This document shows, in pieces, positions 44,626 through 52,511 of a stretch of 64,000 nucleotides of DNA (positions are counted from its first letter, which is position 1; each line of letters opens with the position of its first letter). This DNA comes from Streptomyces sp. NBC_01717 (GTDB lineage Bacteria > Actinomycetota > Actinomycetes > Streptomycetales > Streptomycetaceae): NCBI RefSeq assembly GCF_036248255.1, contig NZ_CP109178.1, forward strand, positions 682,001 through 746,000, read 5' to 3'. The notes below the pieces were generated by a model that was not told the origin of the DNA, did no database searches, and was given only the letters and a program-made list of their open reading frames with translations. Position numbers and translations under genes: made by a program.

Positions 44626-45999
44626 CTACTGGCCGTCGTCCGGGGCGGCCGGCAGGCTGTCCATGAACGAACTGACGGAGAACACGGCGCGCCCGGGTCC
44701 GGGCGGACCGTAGCCGGGCGGCGAGCTGAGCCCGTACTCCTGCATCGTCGAGCGGTAAGCGTCCAGCAACCTGATGTGGTACTCCAGCGGTGCCCCGTCC
44801 GGGTTGGTCTTCCCGAGTGGCGTGGTGGGTTCCGGGCACCAGGTGGTGAACCGCGGGGTGATGCCGTGCGACATGAAGAACCGCAGCCCCTCGGTGGTCG
44901 AGTCGATGGCCTCGTCGACCGTCGTGAAGCCGAACGGCTCGGCCATCTCCACGCCCGCCACGAAGTTGGGAATGACGTTCCGGGCACCGAACACCTCGGC
45001 GGAGTCCAGAATGCGGCGGTGCCATTCGTCGCGGCCGACGTAGCGCTCCTTGCCCGGGCAGTACAGCTCGAACAGCCGGCGGTCCCACACCTCGTAGTTG
45101 GGGTGGTAGATCTGGACGCCGAAATCGTGGAAGCGCTGGACGTCGGCCTTCGGCAGGGCCTGCGCGACGACCTTGCCGATCCAGCGGCCGGGGAAGGCCT
45201 CCTCGATGGCCTTGGCGTACTGCCCGTAGAAGTCGGCTTCGTCGCGCCCGCCGATGTGGGAGGTGATGGCGCCACCGGTGAGGGTGTAGGCGATGGAGGT
45301 CTTCGCGGTGTCGTACCGGTCGATGATGGCGAGCGCTTCCAGCACCTCCTCGACGGGCTTCACACCGGTGTACGGGCGTCCCGCCGCCTTGTGCTGGCGC
45401 CAGTTGTGGTTGATGTCGCAGTACTGGCACTCCTCCTTCGCGCCGAAGTACTGGCAGACGCGGAAGACCGTCAGATAGACGAGGTAGCCCCACTGGATGG
45501 TGGGCGCGACCTCCATCACCGACTTGCCGTTGGCGAGCGTGTGCCGGTAGTAGTCCGGCATCGGCGGCAGGCCCACGTCAGAGATCCGCCTGCCGTCCAG
45601 ATACAGCCCGAGGACACCGTCCGCGTCGGCCGCGACACGGTACGGCGACGCCGGGTTCACCCGTACCGACACGACCGTGCGGCGCAGCTCGTACGGGCCT
45701 CCGGTGAGCACGATCTCCTCCGGCGGGCGGCGCAGGGCGGCCGCGCCCAGCTCGGGCAGGGTGCTGTGGTCGAAGGAGAAGATGAAGTACGACTTCGGCT
45801 TGACGTCACCGTCCTCGTTGTCGCTGAGCGCGGACTCGTCGAACGCCACGCCGCCGCGCAGCAGGTCTTCCTTGACGACGGCTTCCCGCGGCACGTGCGG
45901 GAACCGTTCCATGAGCTGCTCGATCAGGCGGGTACGGGTCGCGTCGGTGCGGTTGGGGTCGCCGGGGTCTCTGCGGCCGGTGTCGGTTCGGCTGGGCAT
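44626..45999 (-). CDS. Radical-SAM protein with C-x8-C-x2-C cluster motif
   Basis: A 457-residue protein. The putative 4Fe-4S motif is VCQYFGAKEECQYCDINHNW: Cys 182, 191 and 194, spacing C-x8-C-x2-C rather than the usual C-x3-C-x2-C. Later GGAITSH and KVVAQALPKADVQRFHDFG fit the radical-SAM barrel. The N-terminal ~170 residues form an extra domain (SYFIFSFDHSTLPELGAAAL). ATG 45999 has GAGGAG 8 bases upstream. The upstream gene (46109-46987), 109 bp away on the same strand, encodes a Cys-cluster protein and may belong to the same transcript. Reaction unknown. Confidence 0.82.
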   Translation of the reverse strand: MPSRTDTGRRDPGDPNRTDATRTRLIEQLMERFPHVPREAVVKEDLLRGGVAFDESALSDNEDGDVKPKSYFIFSFDHSTLPELGAAALRRPPEEIVLTGGPYELRRTVVSVRVNPASPYRVAADADGVLGLYLDGRRISDVGLPPMPDYYRHTLANGKSVMEVAPTIQWGYLVYLTVFRVCQYFGAKEECQYCDINHNWRQHKAAGRPYTGVKPVEEVLEALAIIDRYDTAKTSIAYTLTGGAITSHIGGRDEADFYGQYAKAIEEAFPGRWIGKVVAQALPKADVQRFHDFGVQIYHPNYEVWDRRLFELYCPGKERYVGRDEWHRRILDSAEVFGARNVIPNFVAGVEMAEPFGFTTVDEAIDSTTEGLRFFMSHGITPRFTTWCPEPTTPLGKTNPDGAPLEYHIRLLDAYRSTMQEYGLSSPPGYGPPGPGRAVFSVSSFMDSLPAAPDDGQ

Positions 46000-46108
46000 C
46001 TGCGGGGCTCCTCGGTCCGGGCGTCGAAGGTTCTTCCGGTACGCCACACTGTGCAACGAACCACGGACGTCAACCGTTCGCGACGCCGGCCGGAGCAGGT
46101 GCCGTCGG

Positions 46109-46987
46109 TCACTTGTTCCAGTGCGAGGGGGGACTGAGCGACGGCGGGAGTTTCGTGGCAGCGTCGCCGCGCGCCGCGTTGAGCTGCGCCTGCGTGAGGA
46201 ACAGACTCCCGGTCAGGTCGGCTCCGGACAGTTCGGCGTCCCGGAAATCCGCGCCGATGAGGTCGGCCAGACGCAGGTCTGCGCCGGTGAGGTCGGCGGC
46301 GATGAGAAGAGCGCCGCGCAGGTCGGCCCCCTGCAGGTTCGCGCCCTTGAGCCGGGCGCCGATGAGGTCGGCGCCCCGGTGGTTGCGCTTCTTCTTGCGA
46401 GGGACGGTGGCCCGTACGAGTTCGCTGGTCCGCAGCAGCAGCGCGGCGACGTCCTCCCGGTGTCCTGCGACGTCGAGGTCGGCGAACGCGTCGGGGGCGA
46501 CGTGCGTGAGACGTTCGGTCGTGTCGAGGGCGCGCCGTATCTCGCCGTGGAGGGGGCGGGCCGCCCGCAGCGTCAGGGCTTCGGTGAGGTACCAGAGCAG
46601 TTCGTGGAGTTGCCGCATGACCGGGAACACCTGGAACATCTGCTGGGCGGTCTGCGGGGCCTGCCGCCAGTCCTGTCCGTCGAACGTCTCCTGGGAGACC
46701 TTCTGGCCGGCGCCGAAGCAGTCGTACACCGTGCAGCCGGGGAAGCCCTGGGTCCGCAGCTCGGTGTGAATACCGCAGCGGAAGTCGTCCTGCAGATTGT
46801 GGCAGGGCTGCCCGACGTCCTTGTTGACCGCGAAGTCCGCCGACCGGGTCAGGGTCAGCGCGACGCAGCACAACCCGAAGCAGTTCGCGCAGTCGGCGCG
46901 CAGGACGCCACGGCCGGAGCCGTCGCCGCTCAGCTCGGTGCGATCGGTGGAGCGGTCGGTGTCGGAGCCTCGGGCGTTGTCGGACAC
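46109..46987 (-). CDS. YkgJ-like Cys-cluster protein with pentapeptide repeats
   Basis: 292 residues. N-terminal half: eight Cys arranged C33-x2-C36-x3-C40-C41, C62, C71, C85 and C90, with the CxxCxxxCC ... CxxL ... CGI ... GFPGC pattern of the YkgJ zinc/iron-chelating family. C-terminal (~205-275): at least 14 pentapeptide repeats (GADLIGARLKGANLQGADLR type), which fold into a right-handed beta helix. A charged KKKR stretch links the two. GTG 46987 is the start, with GAGG upstream. It lies upstream of the radical-SAM gene on the same strand. Confidence 0.85.
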   Translation of the reverse strand: MSDNARGSDTDRSTDRTELSGDGSGRGVLRADCANCFGLCCVALTLTRSADFAVNKDVGQPCHNLQDDFRCGIHTELRTQGFPGCTVYDCFGAGQKVSQETFDGQDWRQAPQTAQQMFQVFPVMRQLHELLWYLTEALTLRAARPLHGEIRRALDTTERLTHVAPDAFADLDVAGHREDVAALLLRTSELVRATVPRKKKRNHRGADLIGARLKGANLQGADLRGALLIAADLTGADLRLADLIGADFRDAELSGADLTGSLFLTQAQLNAARGDAATKLPPSLSPPSHWNK

Positions 46988-47189
46988 GGTGCGGTGGATC
47001 CTCTGGTGTACGGAGTGCCTGGACGTTCGAGCCTACCGAGGTCCCGCAGGCCGAGGCGCACGGGGACGGACAGCCTCGTTCCCCGTGTGCCCGGGCCCCT
47101 CCGGCGCAGGCCGGAAGCTGTGCGCGCGATGATGGAGGCTTGCATCGTTGCAGGAGGTGGCCACCGACGTGGCGAACACACCAGTCGAC

Positions 47190-47896
47190 AGCATCCCGGC
47201 GGCACTGTCTGGCGCACCGCATCCCGGTGGTGCCGCGCGGTGCGGGCACCGCACATTCCCGCCCGGCCTGAAGGCCGGGATTCCCCACGAAGAGCAGGGA
47301 TGGGGCTGTGCGTCGACGCGGATGTGGTGCTGCTCGGCCCGGTCGACACCTCGGGCGCCGAGGGCGACGCCGAGGCCGAGCTGGTCCGGGACTGCTTCGA
47401 GCGGGCGGGCGCATGGGCCGTGGTCTCCACGGATCAGCAGGAGGCGGACGCGTTGTTCCAGGCGCGACGGCTGGCCTGTCCGGCGCTGGAGCGGCTCGGT
47501 CCCGTGCTCACCGAGGATGTCTGCGTGCCACGGACCGCAGTGCCGGAAATGTTGGCCCGGATCGAGAGGACTGCGGCCCGGCACGACATACTGGTGGCCA
47601 ATATCGCGCATGCCGGTGACAGCAATCTGCACCCGTTGATCATCACGCCGCCCGGTGACGAGGCGGCGCGTGCGCGCGCCCAGTTGGCCTTCGAGGACAT
47701 CCTCGACGACGCGATCGCCCTCGGTGGGACGGTCACGGGCGAGCACGGGGTGGGGCTGCTGAAGATGCGCGGTATGGGCAAGGAGCTCGGGCCCGCCGTG
47801 CTCGGGATGCATCACGCGGTGAAGGCGGCCCTGGACCCGCACGGCATCCTGAATCCCGGGAAGGTGCTCAGCTCGGGGCCCGCCGCAGCGGTGTAG
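47190..47896 (+). pseudogene. FAD-linked oxidase (GlcD-like), truncated
   Basis: The N-terminal FAD domain survives only as AHRIPVVPRGAGT (about 47211-47250). It breaks into a hairpin-bearing segment, after which the frame resumes near 47305 with the intact C-terminal FAD-oxidase domain: LLGPVDTSGA, LTEDVCVPRTAVPEMLARIE, NIAHAGDSNLHPLIITPPGD, GEHGVGLLKMRG and LDPHGILNPGKVL. About 250 residues of a normal ~450-residue glycolate/lactate-oxidase-type enzyme are missing. The remnant is probably inactive. Confidence 0.78.
47262..47279. repeat. IS200/IS605-like end hairpin inside glcD remnant
   Basis: CCCGGCC (47262-47268) and GGCCGGG (47273-47279) flank a TGAA loop, within ATTCCCGCCCGG ... CCGGGATTCCCC. 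This resembles the subterminal hairpins of IS200/IS605 elements. It sits exactly where the oxidase frame is broken, so it probably marks the insertion and deletion. Confidence 0.45.
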
Positions 47897-47982
47897 CGGC
47901 CGGTGGGCGCCGGTCGGGGTTGGCCCGCTGTCGGTGGGGCGACGCACACTGGCAGGAGGGCGGGTCGGGTGAAGGGACGTGG

Positions 47983-48450
47983 ATGAGCAGCGGGAACGAC
48001 CATGACGCCGGCTTCGAACCGGCCACCGGGGACGGCCCGTTGCCCCCGGGTCCTGCGGAGAAGCGTGCCGCGTCGGTACGGACGGCGTTCGAGGGGCTGC
48101 TGCAGATCCGACGGCTGACCAATACCGGCCGACAGGACCCGGAGGGCGGGCCGGCCGAGTGGGAGCTCCGTCGGGTGGTACGGGCGGTGGCCCTGGCGCT
48201 GGAGGCGGACGGCCGCCCTCCCTCGGCCGTCGACACGTCCGGGCAGCGGATCGCGTCCGGGTACCGCGTGCAGGAGGGCGAGACGCCCGGCACCGTACGG
48301 GTGGAGTGGCTCGGTCCGCCGGGCAGCGGGGCCGCGCACGAGGAAGAAGCCGAGCTGACCCGCTGTGCGGCGGCGCTGGGACGGCTGGGGTGGACGGCGC
48401 TGCTGTACCGGGGGCCACGGCGCCGCAGGTTCTTGGAGGTCGAGTCATGA
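47983..48450 (+). CDS. Hypothetical protein
   Basis: 155 residues, acidic N-terminus and basic C-terminus: RAASVRTAFEGLLQIRRLTNTGR, then EWELRRVVRAVALALEADGR and VEWLGPPGSGAAHEEEAELTRCAAALGRLGW. It looks soluble and helical, with no recognised domain. ATG 47983 has GAAGGGA upstream. It follows the truncated oxidase and precedes the GH16 gene. Function unknown. Confidence 0.7.
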   Translation: MSSGNDHDAGFEPATGDGPLPPGPAEKRAASVRTAFEGLLQIRRLTNTGRQDPEGGPAEWELRRVVRAVALALEADGRPPSAVDTSGQRIASGYRVQEGETPGTVRVEWLGPPGSGAAHEEEAELTRCAAALGRLGWTALLYRGPRRRRFLEVES

Positions 48451-48516
48451 CGGTGGCGTTCAAGTCCTGAACACGTCGGTGGTGCGGTCCGTCAACAGAA
48501 GGTCTGTACCAGCTCC

Positions 48517-48545
48517 TTGACGCCCTCTCGTGCCAACACTTAAAT
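48517..48545 (+). promoter_or_regulatory. Probable promoter of the glycanase operon
   Basis: TTGACG (48517-48522) and TTAAAT (48540-48545) are separated by 17 bp. The predicted start is ~48552, leaving an ~85-nt leader. An imperfect AT-rich dyad CTTAAATCA ... TGAATTAAG (48539-48561) overlaps the -10 and may be an operator. Confidence 0.55.
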
Positions 48546-48636
48546 CAAGAAATGAATTAAGCGTCGGGAACGAACGTCACCCGGGCGCCGGTTCAGCGTG
48601 CGATCTGTCATGAGCATGCCCCCACCATGAAGTGAT

Positions 48637-49917
48637 GTGATGACTGTGCGAACCCCCAGACGGCGTCGGACGGCGCTGTACCTCGTTGCCCTGCTGTGCT
48701 GTTCCGGCGCGGTGACCGCCGCCGCCCCCGCGGGCGCCGCCCCTCTGCCCGAACCGCGCGTCGCCGCCGCGGCCGCAGCGACAACGTTCTCCGACGACTT
48801 CAACGGGCCTGCCGGATCGGCGGTCGACGGCAGCAAGTGGCAGACGGAGACCGGCGACAACGTCAACAACCACGAGCGGCAGTACTACACGGCGGGCAAC
48901 AGCAACGCCGCCCTCGACGGCCAGGGCAATCTCGTCATCACCGCCCGCAAGGACAACCCCGGCAACTACCAGTGCTGGTACGGCCGGTGCGAGTACACCT
49001 CGGCCCGGCTGAACACGGCCGGCAAGTTCACCTCGACGTACGGGCACGTCGAGACGAGGATGAAGATCCCGCGCGGTCAGGGCATGTGGCCCGCGTTCTG
49101 GATGCTCGGCGACGACCTCGGCAGCGTCGGCTGGCCGAACAGCGGCGAGATCGACATCATGGAGAACGTCGGCTTCGAGCCGGGCACTGTGCACGGCACC
49201 ATCCACGGTCCCGGGTACTCCGGCTCCGGCGGCATCGGGGCCGGCTACTCCCTCCCCGGCGGCCAGGCGTTCGCCGACGCGTTCCACACCTTCGCGGTGG
49301 ACTGGGCCCCCGACTCCATCACCTGGTCCGTGGACGGCAATGTCTACCAACGGCGTACGCCGGCCGACCTCGGTGGCAAGAGCTGGGTGTTCAACAAGCC
49401 GTTCTTCATCATCATGAACCTCGCGGTCGGCGGCTACTGGCCCGGCGACCCCAACGGCAGCACCGCCTTTCCGCAACAGCTCGTCGTCGACTACGTGCAC
49501 GTCACCACCAGTGACAGCGGATCCGGCGGCACAGGCGGCACCATCACGGGGCTGGGCGGCAAGTGCGTCGACGTGGCAGGTGCCTCCGCCGCCAACGGAA
49601 CAGCGGTCCAGCTCTACGACTGCAACGGAACCGCCGCCCAGAAGTGGACCGTCGGCACCGACGGTACGATCCGCGCACTCGGCAAGTGCCTCGACGCCAA
49701 GGACAACAGCACGGCCGACGGCGCCCAGCTTCAGCTCTGGGACTGCAACGGCGGAGCCAATCAGCGGTGGGGGGTGTCCGGCGCCCGGGACATCGTGAAT
49801 GTCCAGGCCGACAAGTGCATGGATGCCACCGGCAACTCCTCCGCCAACGGCACCCGGCTCCAGATCTGGACCTGCTCCGGAACCGCCAACCAGAAGTGGA
49901 CGGTGAACGCCGCATGA
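48637..49917 (+). CDS. Secreted GH16 beta-glucanase with ricin-type lectin domain
   Basis: 426 residues. Signal peptide ~1-35. GH16 catalytic domain ~50-290 with the E-x-D-x-x-E motif GEIDIMENVG (Glu 171, Asp 173, Glu 176) and WPAFWMLG before it, typical of beta-1,3-glucanases (laminarinases). C-terminal ricin-B/CBM13 domain ~305-426 with repeated CxD/QxW-type motifs. It degrades fungal or plant beta-glucan outside the cell. GTG 48637 or ATG 48640 is the start. Its stop overlaps the start of the chitinase-like gene, so the two are coupled. Confidence 0.92.
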   Translation: MMTVRTPRRRRTALYLVALLCCSGAVTAAAPAGAAPLPEPRVAAAAAATTFSDDFNGPAGSAVDGSKWQTETGDNVNNHERQYYTAGNSNAALDGQGNLVITARKDNPGNYQCWYGRCEYTSARLNTAGKFTSTYGHVETRMKIPRGQGMWPAFWMLGDDLGSVGWPNSGEIDIMENVGFEPGTVHGTIHGPGYSGSGGIGAGYSLPGGQAFADAFHTFAVDWAPDSITWSVDGNVYQRRTPADLGGKSWVFNKPFFIIMNLAVGGYWPGDPNGSTAFPQQLVVDYVHVTTSDSGSGGTGGTITGLGGKCVDVAGASAANGTAVQLYDCNGTAAQKWTVGTDGTIRALGKCLDAKDNSTADGAQLQLWDCNGGANQRWGVSGARDIVNVQADKCMDATGNSSANGTRLQIWTCSGTANQKWTVNAA

Positions 49918-50404
49918 GCCCCTCCCCCGGCCTGCGCCGCCGCCTCGGCCCGCTCGCCCTCCCGGCAGCCCTCCTCCTCGCCGCCGGAGCCTCGCTCGTC
50001 ACCCTCCCCGCCACGGCCAGTGCCGCGGCCACAGCCACCGGCGCGATCACCGGGCTGGGCGGCAAGTGCGTCGACGTGGCTGGGGCCTCCGCCGCCAACG
50101 GAACAGCGGTCCAGCTCTACGACTGCAACGGAACCGCCGCGCAGCAGTGGACCGTCGGCACCGACGGTACGATCCGCGCACTCGGCAAGTGCCTCGACGC
50201 CAAGGACAACGGCACCGCCAACGGCACGCAGCTCCAACTGTGGGACTGCGGCGGCGGAGCCAACCAGAAGTGGTCCGTCTCCGCGGCCCACGACATCGTG
50301 AACGTCCAGGCCGACAAGTGCATGGACGCCACCGGCAACTCCTCCGCCAACGGCACCCGGCTCCAGATCTGGACCTGCTCCGGAACCGCCAACCAGAAGT
50401 GGAC
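49543..50404. repeat. Duplicated ricin-B domain DNA across two genes
   Basis: Bases 49543-49901 and 50046-50404 are near-identical without gaps (constant 503-bp offset). They encode the C-terminal lectin domain of the GH16 enzyme and the N-terminal lectin domain of the next protein. Most differences are single substitutions, which suggests recent duplication or ongoing gene conversion. Confidence 0.9.
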
Positions 50405-51308
50405 CGCGCCTTCGGACGGCGGCACCCCCACGCCCGGTGGAACGATGGCCGTGGCACCGTATCTGTACAACGGCTGGGGCAGCCCGCCCAGCCCGACGAC
50501 CGTCATGAACGCCACCGGCGTGAAGTGGTTCACCCTGGCGTTCGTGCTCAGCAACGGCTACTGCAACCCGCAGTGGGACGGCGGACGACCCTTGACGGGC
50601 GGCGTCGACCAGCAGACCATCAACACCGTGCGCGGCGCCGGCGGGGACGTCATCCCGTCCTTCGGCGGCTGGAGCGGCAACAAGCTGGAGAGCTCCTGCT
50701 CCAGCGCGGGTGAGCTCGCCGCCGCGTATCAGAAGGTCATCAACGCGTACGGTCTCAAGGCGATCGACATCGACATCGAGGCGGACGCCTACAGCAACGC
50801 CACGGTCCAGCAACGCACGGTCGACGCGCTGAAGACCATCAAGGCCAACAACCCGGGTATCAAGGTGTACGTCACCTTCGGTACCGGCCAGAGCGGCCCC
50901 GACACCAGCCTGATCAACAGGGCCGCCTCCGCGGGGCTGACCGTCGACAGCTGGACGATCATGCCCTTCGACTTCGGCGGCGCCGGACAGAACATGGGCA
51001 CGCTCACCACACGTGCCGCCGAGGGGCTGAAGAACGCGGTCAAGAGCGCGTACGGATACAGCGACGACCAGACGTACCGGTCGATCGGCATCTCGTCGAT
51101 GAACGGCATCACCGACGACAACGAGACGGTGACGGTCGACGACTTCCGCACCATCCTCGCCTACGCCCAGCAGCACCACCTGGCGCGGCTCACCTTCTGG
51201 TCGGTGAATCGTGACCGGCCCTGCACGGGCGGCGGAGCCGACACCTGCTCCGGCGTGAGCCAGCAGGCATGGGACTACACGCGGGTGTTCGCCCAGTACA
51301 CGGGATGA
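49914..51308 (+). CDS. Secreted GH18 chitinase-like protein with N-terminal lectin domain
   Basis: 464 residues. Signal peptide ~1-38, ricin-B/CBM13 domain ~44-165, linker TPTPGG, then a GH18-type barrel with KAIDIDIEADA (Asp 285, Asp 287, Glu 289 as acid), VIPSFGGWSG and LTFWSVNRDRPC. The DxxDxDxE motif is shortened to the DIDIE form seen in the GH18 subgroup that includes secreted chitinases and endoglycosidase-like proteins. ATG 49914 overlaps the previous stop as ATGA. Together with the glucanase it forms a two-enzyme secreted operon against cell walls. Confidence 0.9.
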   Translation: MSPSPGLRRRLGPLALPAALLLAAGASLVTLPATASAAATATGAITGLGGKCVDVAGASAANGTAVQLYDCNGTAAQQWTVGTDGTIRALGKCLDAKDNGTANGTQLQLWDCGGGANQKWSVSAAHDIVNVQADKCMDATGNSSANGTRLQIWTCSGTANQKWTAPSDGGTPTPGGTMAVAPYLYNGWGSPPSPTTVMNATGVKWFTLAFVLSNGYCNPQWDGGRPLTGGVDQQTINTVRGAGGDVIPSFGGWSGNKLESSCSSAGELAAAYQKVINAYGLKAIDIDIEADAYSNATVQQRTVDALKTIKANNPGIKVYVTFGTGQSGPDTSLINRAASAGLTVDSWTIMPFDFGGAGQNMGTLTTRAAEGLKNAVKSAYGYSDDQTYRSIGISSMNGITDDNETVTVDDFRTILAYAQQHHLARLTFWSVNRDRPCTGGGADTCSGVSQQAWDYTRVFAQYTG

Positions 51309-51517
51309 CGTGACGGGAAGCGCAGGGGGCTGCCGGCCGGTCGCCCGCTGCGCTTCGGAGGCGACGCGGACCGCCCGCTCGGCGCCGGTGCGAACCACCG
51401 GGCCGGGCGGACGGTTCCGCGGTTCCCCGGAACGTGCCCGCTACAGGTGGGGCTGCACCCTGCCCGCCCCGCCGAATTCCCGTCGCCTCCGGGCCGGTCA
51501 GGGCCTACGCTCCGCGC

Positions 51518-51847
51518 ATGTCACACGCGAAGACCTCGTACGTCTGTCTGCCCTGCCGGGCCTCGTACAAGCAGCGCTGCACGGGAGACCACGACCGAAT
51601 CTGCCCGCGCTGCACGCAGCCGTTGATCCACGTCGGCTCGGCCTTCGCCACACCGCGGCGTCGGGACACGGATGCCTGGCGCACCCTCTCGGTCCTGTTG
51701 AATGCGGGTATCCGCTTCCACAAGAGCTGCTGCGGCGGTCCCGGCTACCGTCCGCGCACCATGAGCGAGGTGCGCGAGCGGATGGCGTACGCGCGCACCA
51801 CCGGGGAATCCTTCGCCCGAGCGCTCGTGCGTCGCAGCCTGCCATAG
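51518..51847 (+). CDS. Small zinc-ribbon-like protein
   Basis: 109 residues. Metal-binding cysteines CLPCRASYKQRC and CPRCTQPL form two CxxC knuckles of a zinc ribbon; the rest is basic. Streptomyces homologues are sometimes mis-annotated as deoxyxylulose-phosphate synthase, which this is not. ATG 51518 has no ribosome-binding site; TACGCT ends 7 bases before it, so the mRNA may be leaderless. Function unknown, possibly nucleic-acid binding. Confidence 0.72.
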   Translation: MSHAKTSYVCLPCRASYKQRCTGDHDRICPRCTQPLIHVGSAFATPRRRDTDAWRTLSVLLNAGIRFHKSCCGGPGYRPRTMSEVRERMAYARTTGESFARALVRRSLP

Positions 51848-51936
51848 CCCGCCCGTACCTTCGGCGGGGTCGGCCACCGGATAGGCCGGCTGCCGGATAA
51901 TCCGCCACGGACCGAATCGCGATTACCCTGGGCGGC

Positions 51937-52422
51937 ATGACTGCCATGGCACCCGCCCGGACCGAACCAGACCTCTCCTTCCTGCTGGATCACACCAGCC
52001 ATGTTCTGCGGACCCAGATGGCGGCAGCGCTCGCCGAGATCGGGCTCACGGCGCGCATGCACTGCGTCCTGGTCCACGCCCTGGAGGAGGAGCGGACCCA
52101 GATCCAGCTCGCCGAGATCGGCGACATGGACAAGACCACGATGGTCGTGACGGTCGACGCCCTGGAGAAGGCCGGCCTCGCCGAGCGCCGCCCGTCCAGC
52201 AAGGACCGCCGCGCGCGGATCATCGCGGTGACCGAGAAGGGTGCGGAGGTCGCCGAGGAGAGCCAAAGGATTGTCGACGGGGTGCACGAGCGGGCGCTCG
52301 GCTCCCTCCCCCAGGACGAGCGCGAGGTGCTGCTTCAAGCGATGAAGCGCCTGGTGGACGGCCATCTGGCCACTCCCTCCGAGAGTCCGCAGACGGTTCG
52401 TCGGGCTCGTCAGCGCGGGTAG
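51937..52422 (+). CDS. MarR-family transcriptional regulator
   Basis: 161 residues: LLDHTSHVLRTQMAAALAEIGLTARMHCVLVHAL, then QLAEIGDMDKTTMVVTVDALEKAGLAERRP, and the wing SSKDRRARIIAVTEKG. This is a full MarR winged helix. The start has no clear ribosome-binding site, and TACCCT sits 7 bases upstream, so it may be leaderless. It is adjacent to an MFS multidrug exporter gene (52512) in the same direction and probably represses it in the absence of a drug-like ligand. Confidence 0.88.
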   Translation: MTAMAPARTEPDLSFLLDHTSHVLRTQMAAALAEIGLTARMHCVLVHALEEERTQIQLAEIGDMDKTTMVVTVDALEKAGLAERRPSSKDRRARIIAVTEKGAEVAEESQRIVDGVHERALGSLPQDEREVLLQAMKRLVDGHLATPSESPQTVRRARQRG

Positions 52423-52511
52423 CGGCCGGCAGATCGACCCGAAACAAATAGTCTGCAACAAAACCATCTGCTAACTTCTCTCCTGTCACCTCATCCGACA
52501 GGAGAGACCGC

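Noticed and set aside
43574..45493. 639-codon minus-strand frame
   Set aside because: It is a shifted frame of the radical-SAM gene plus antisense of the F420-like gene; low complexity.
45677..47142. Long upstream part of the 739-codon plus-strand frame ending at 47896
   Set aside because: Antisense of the radical-SAM and pentapeptide genes; only the part after ~47190 shows oxidase homology.
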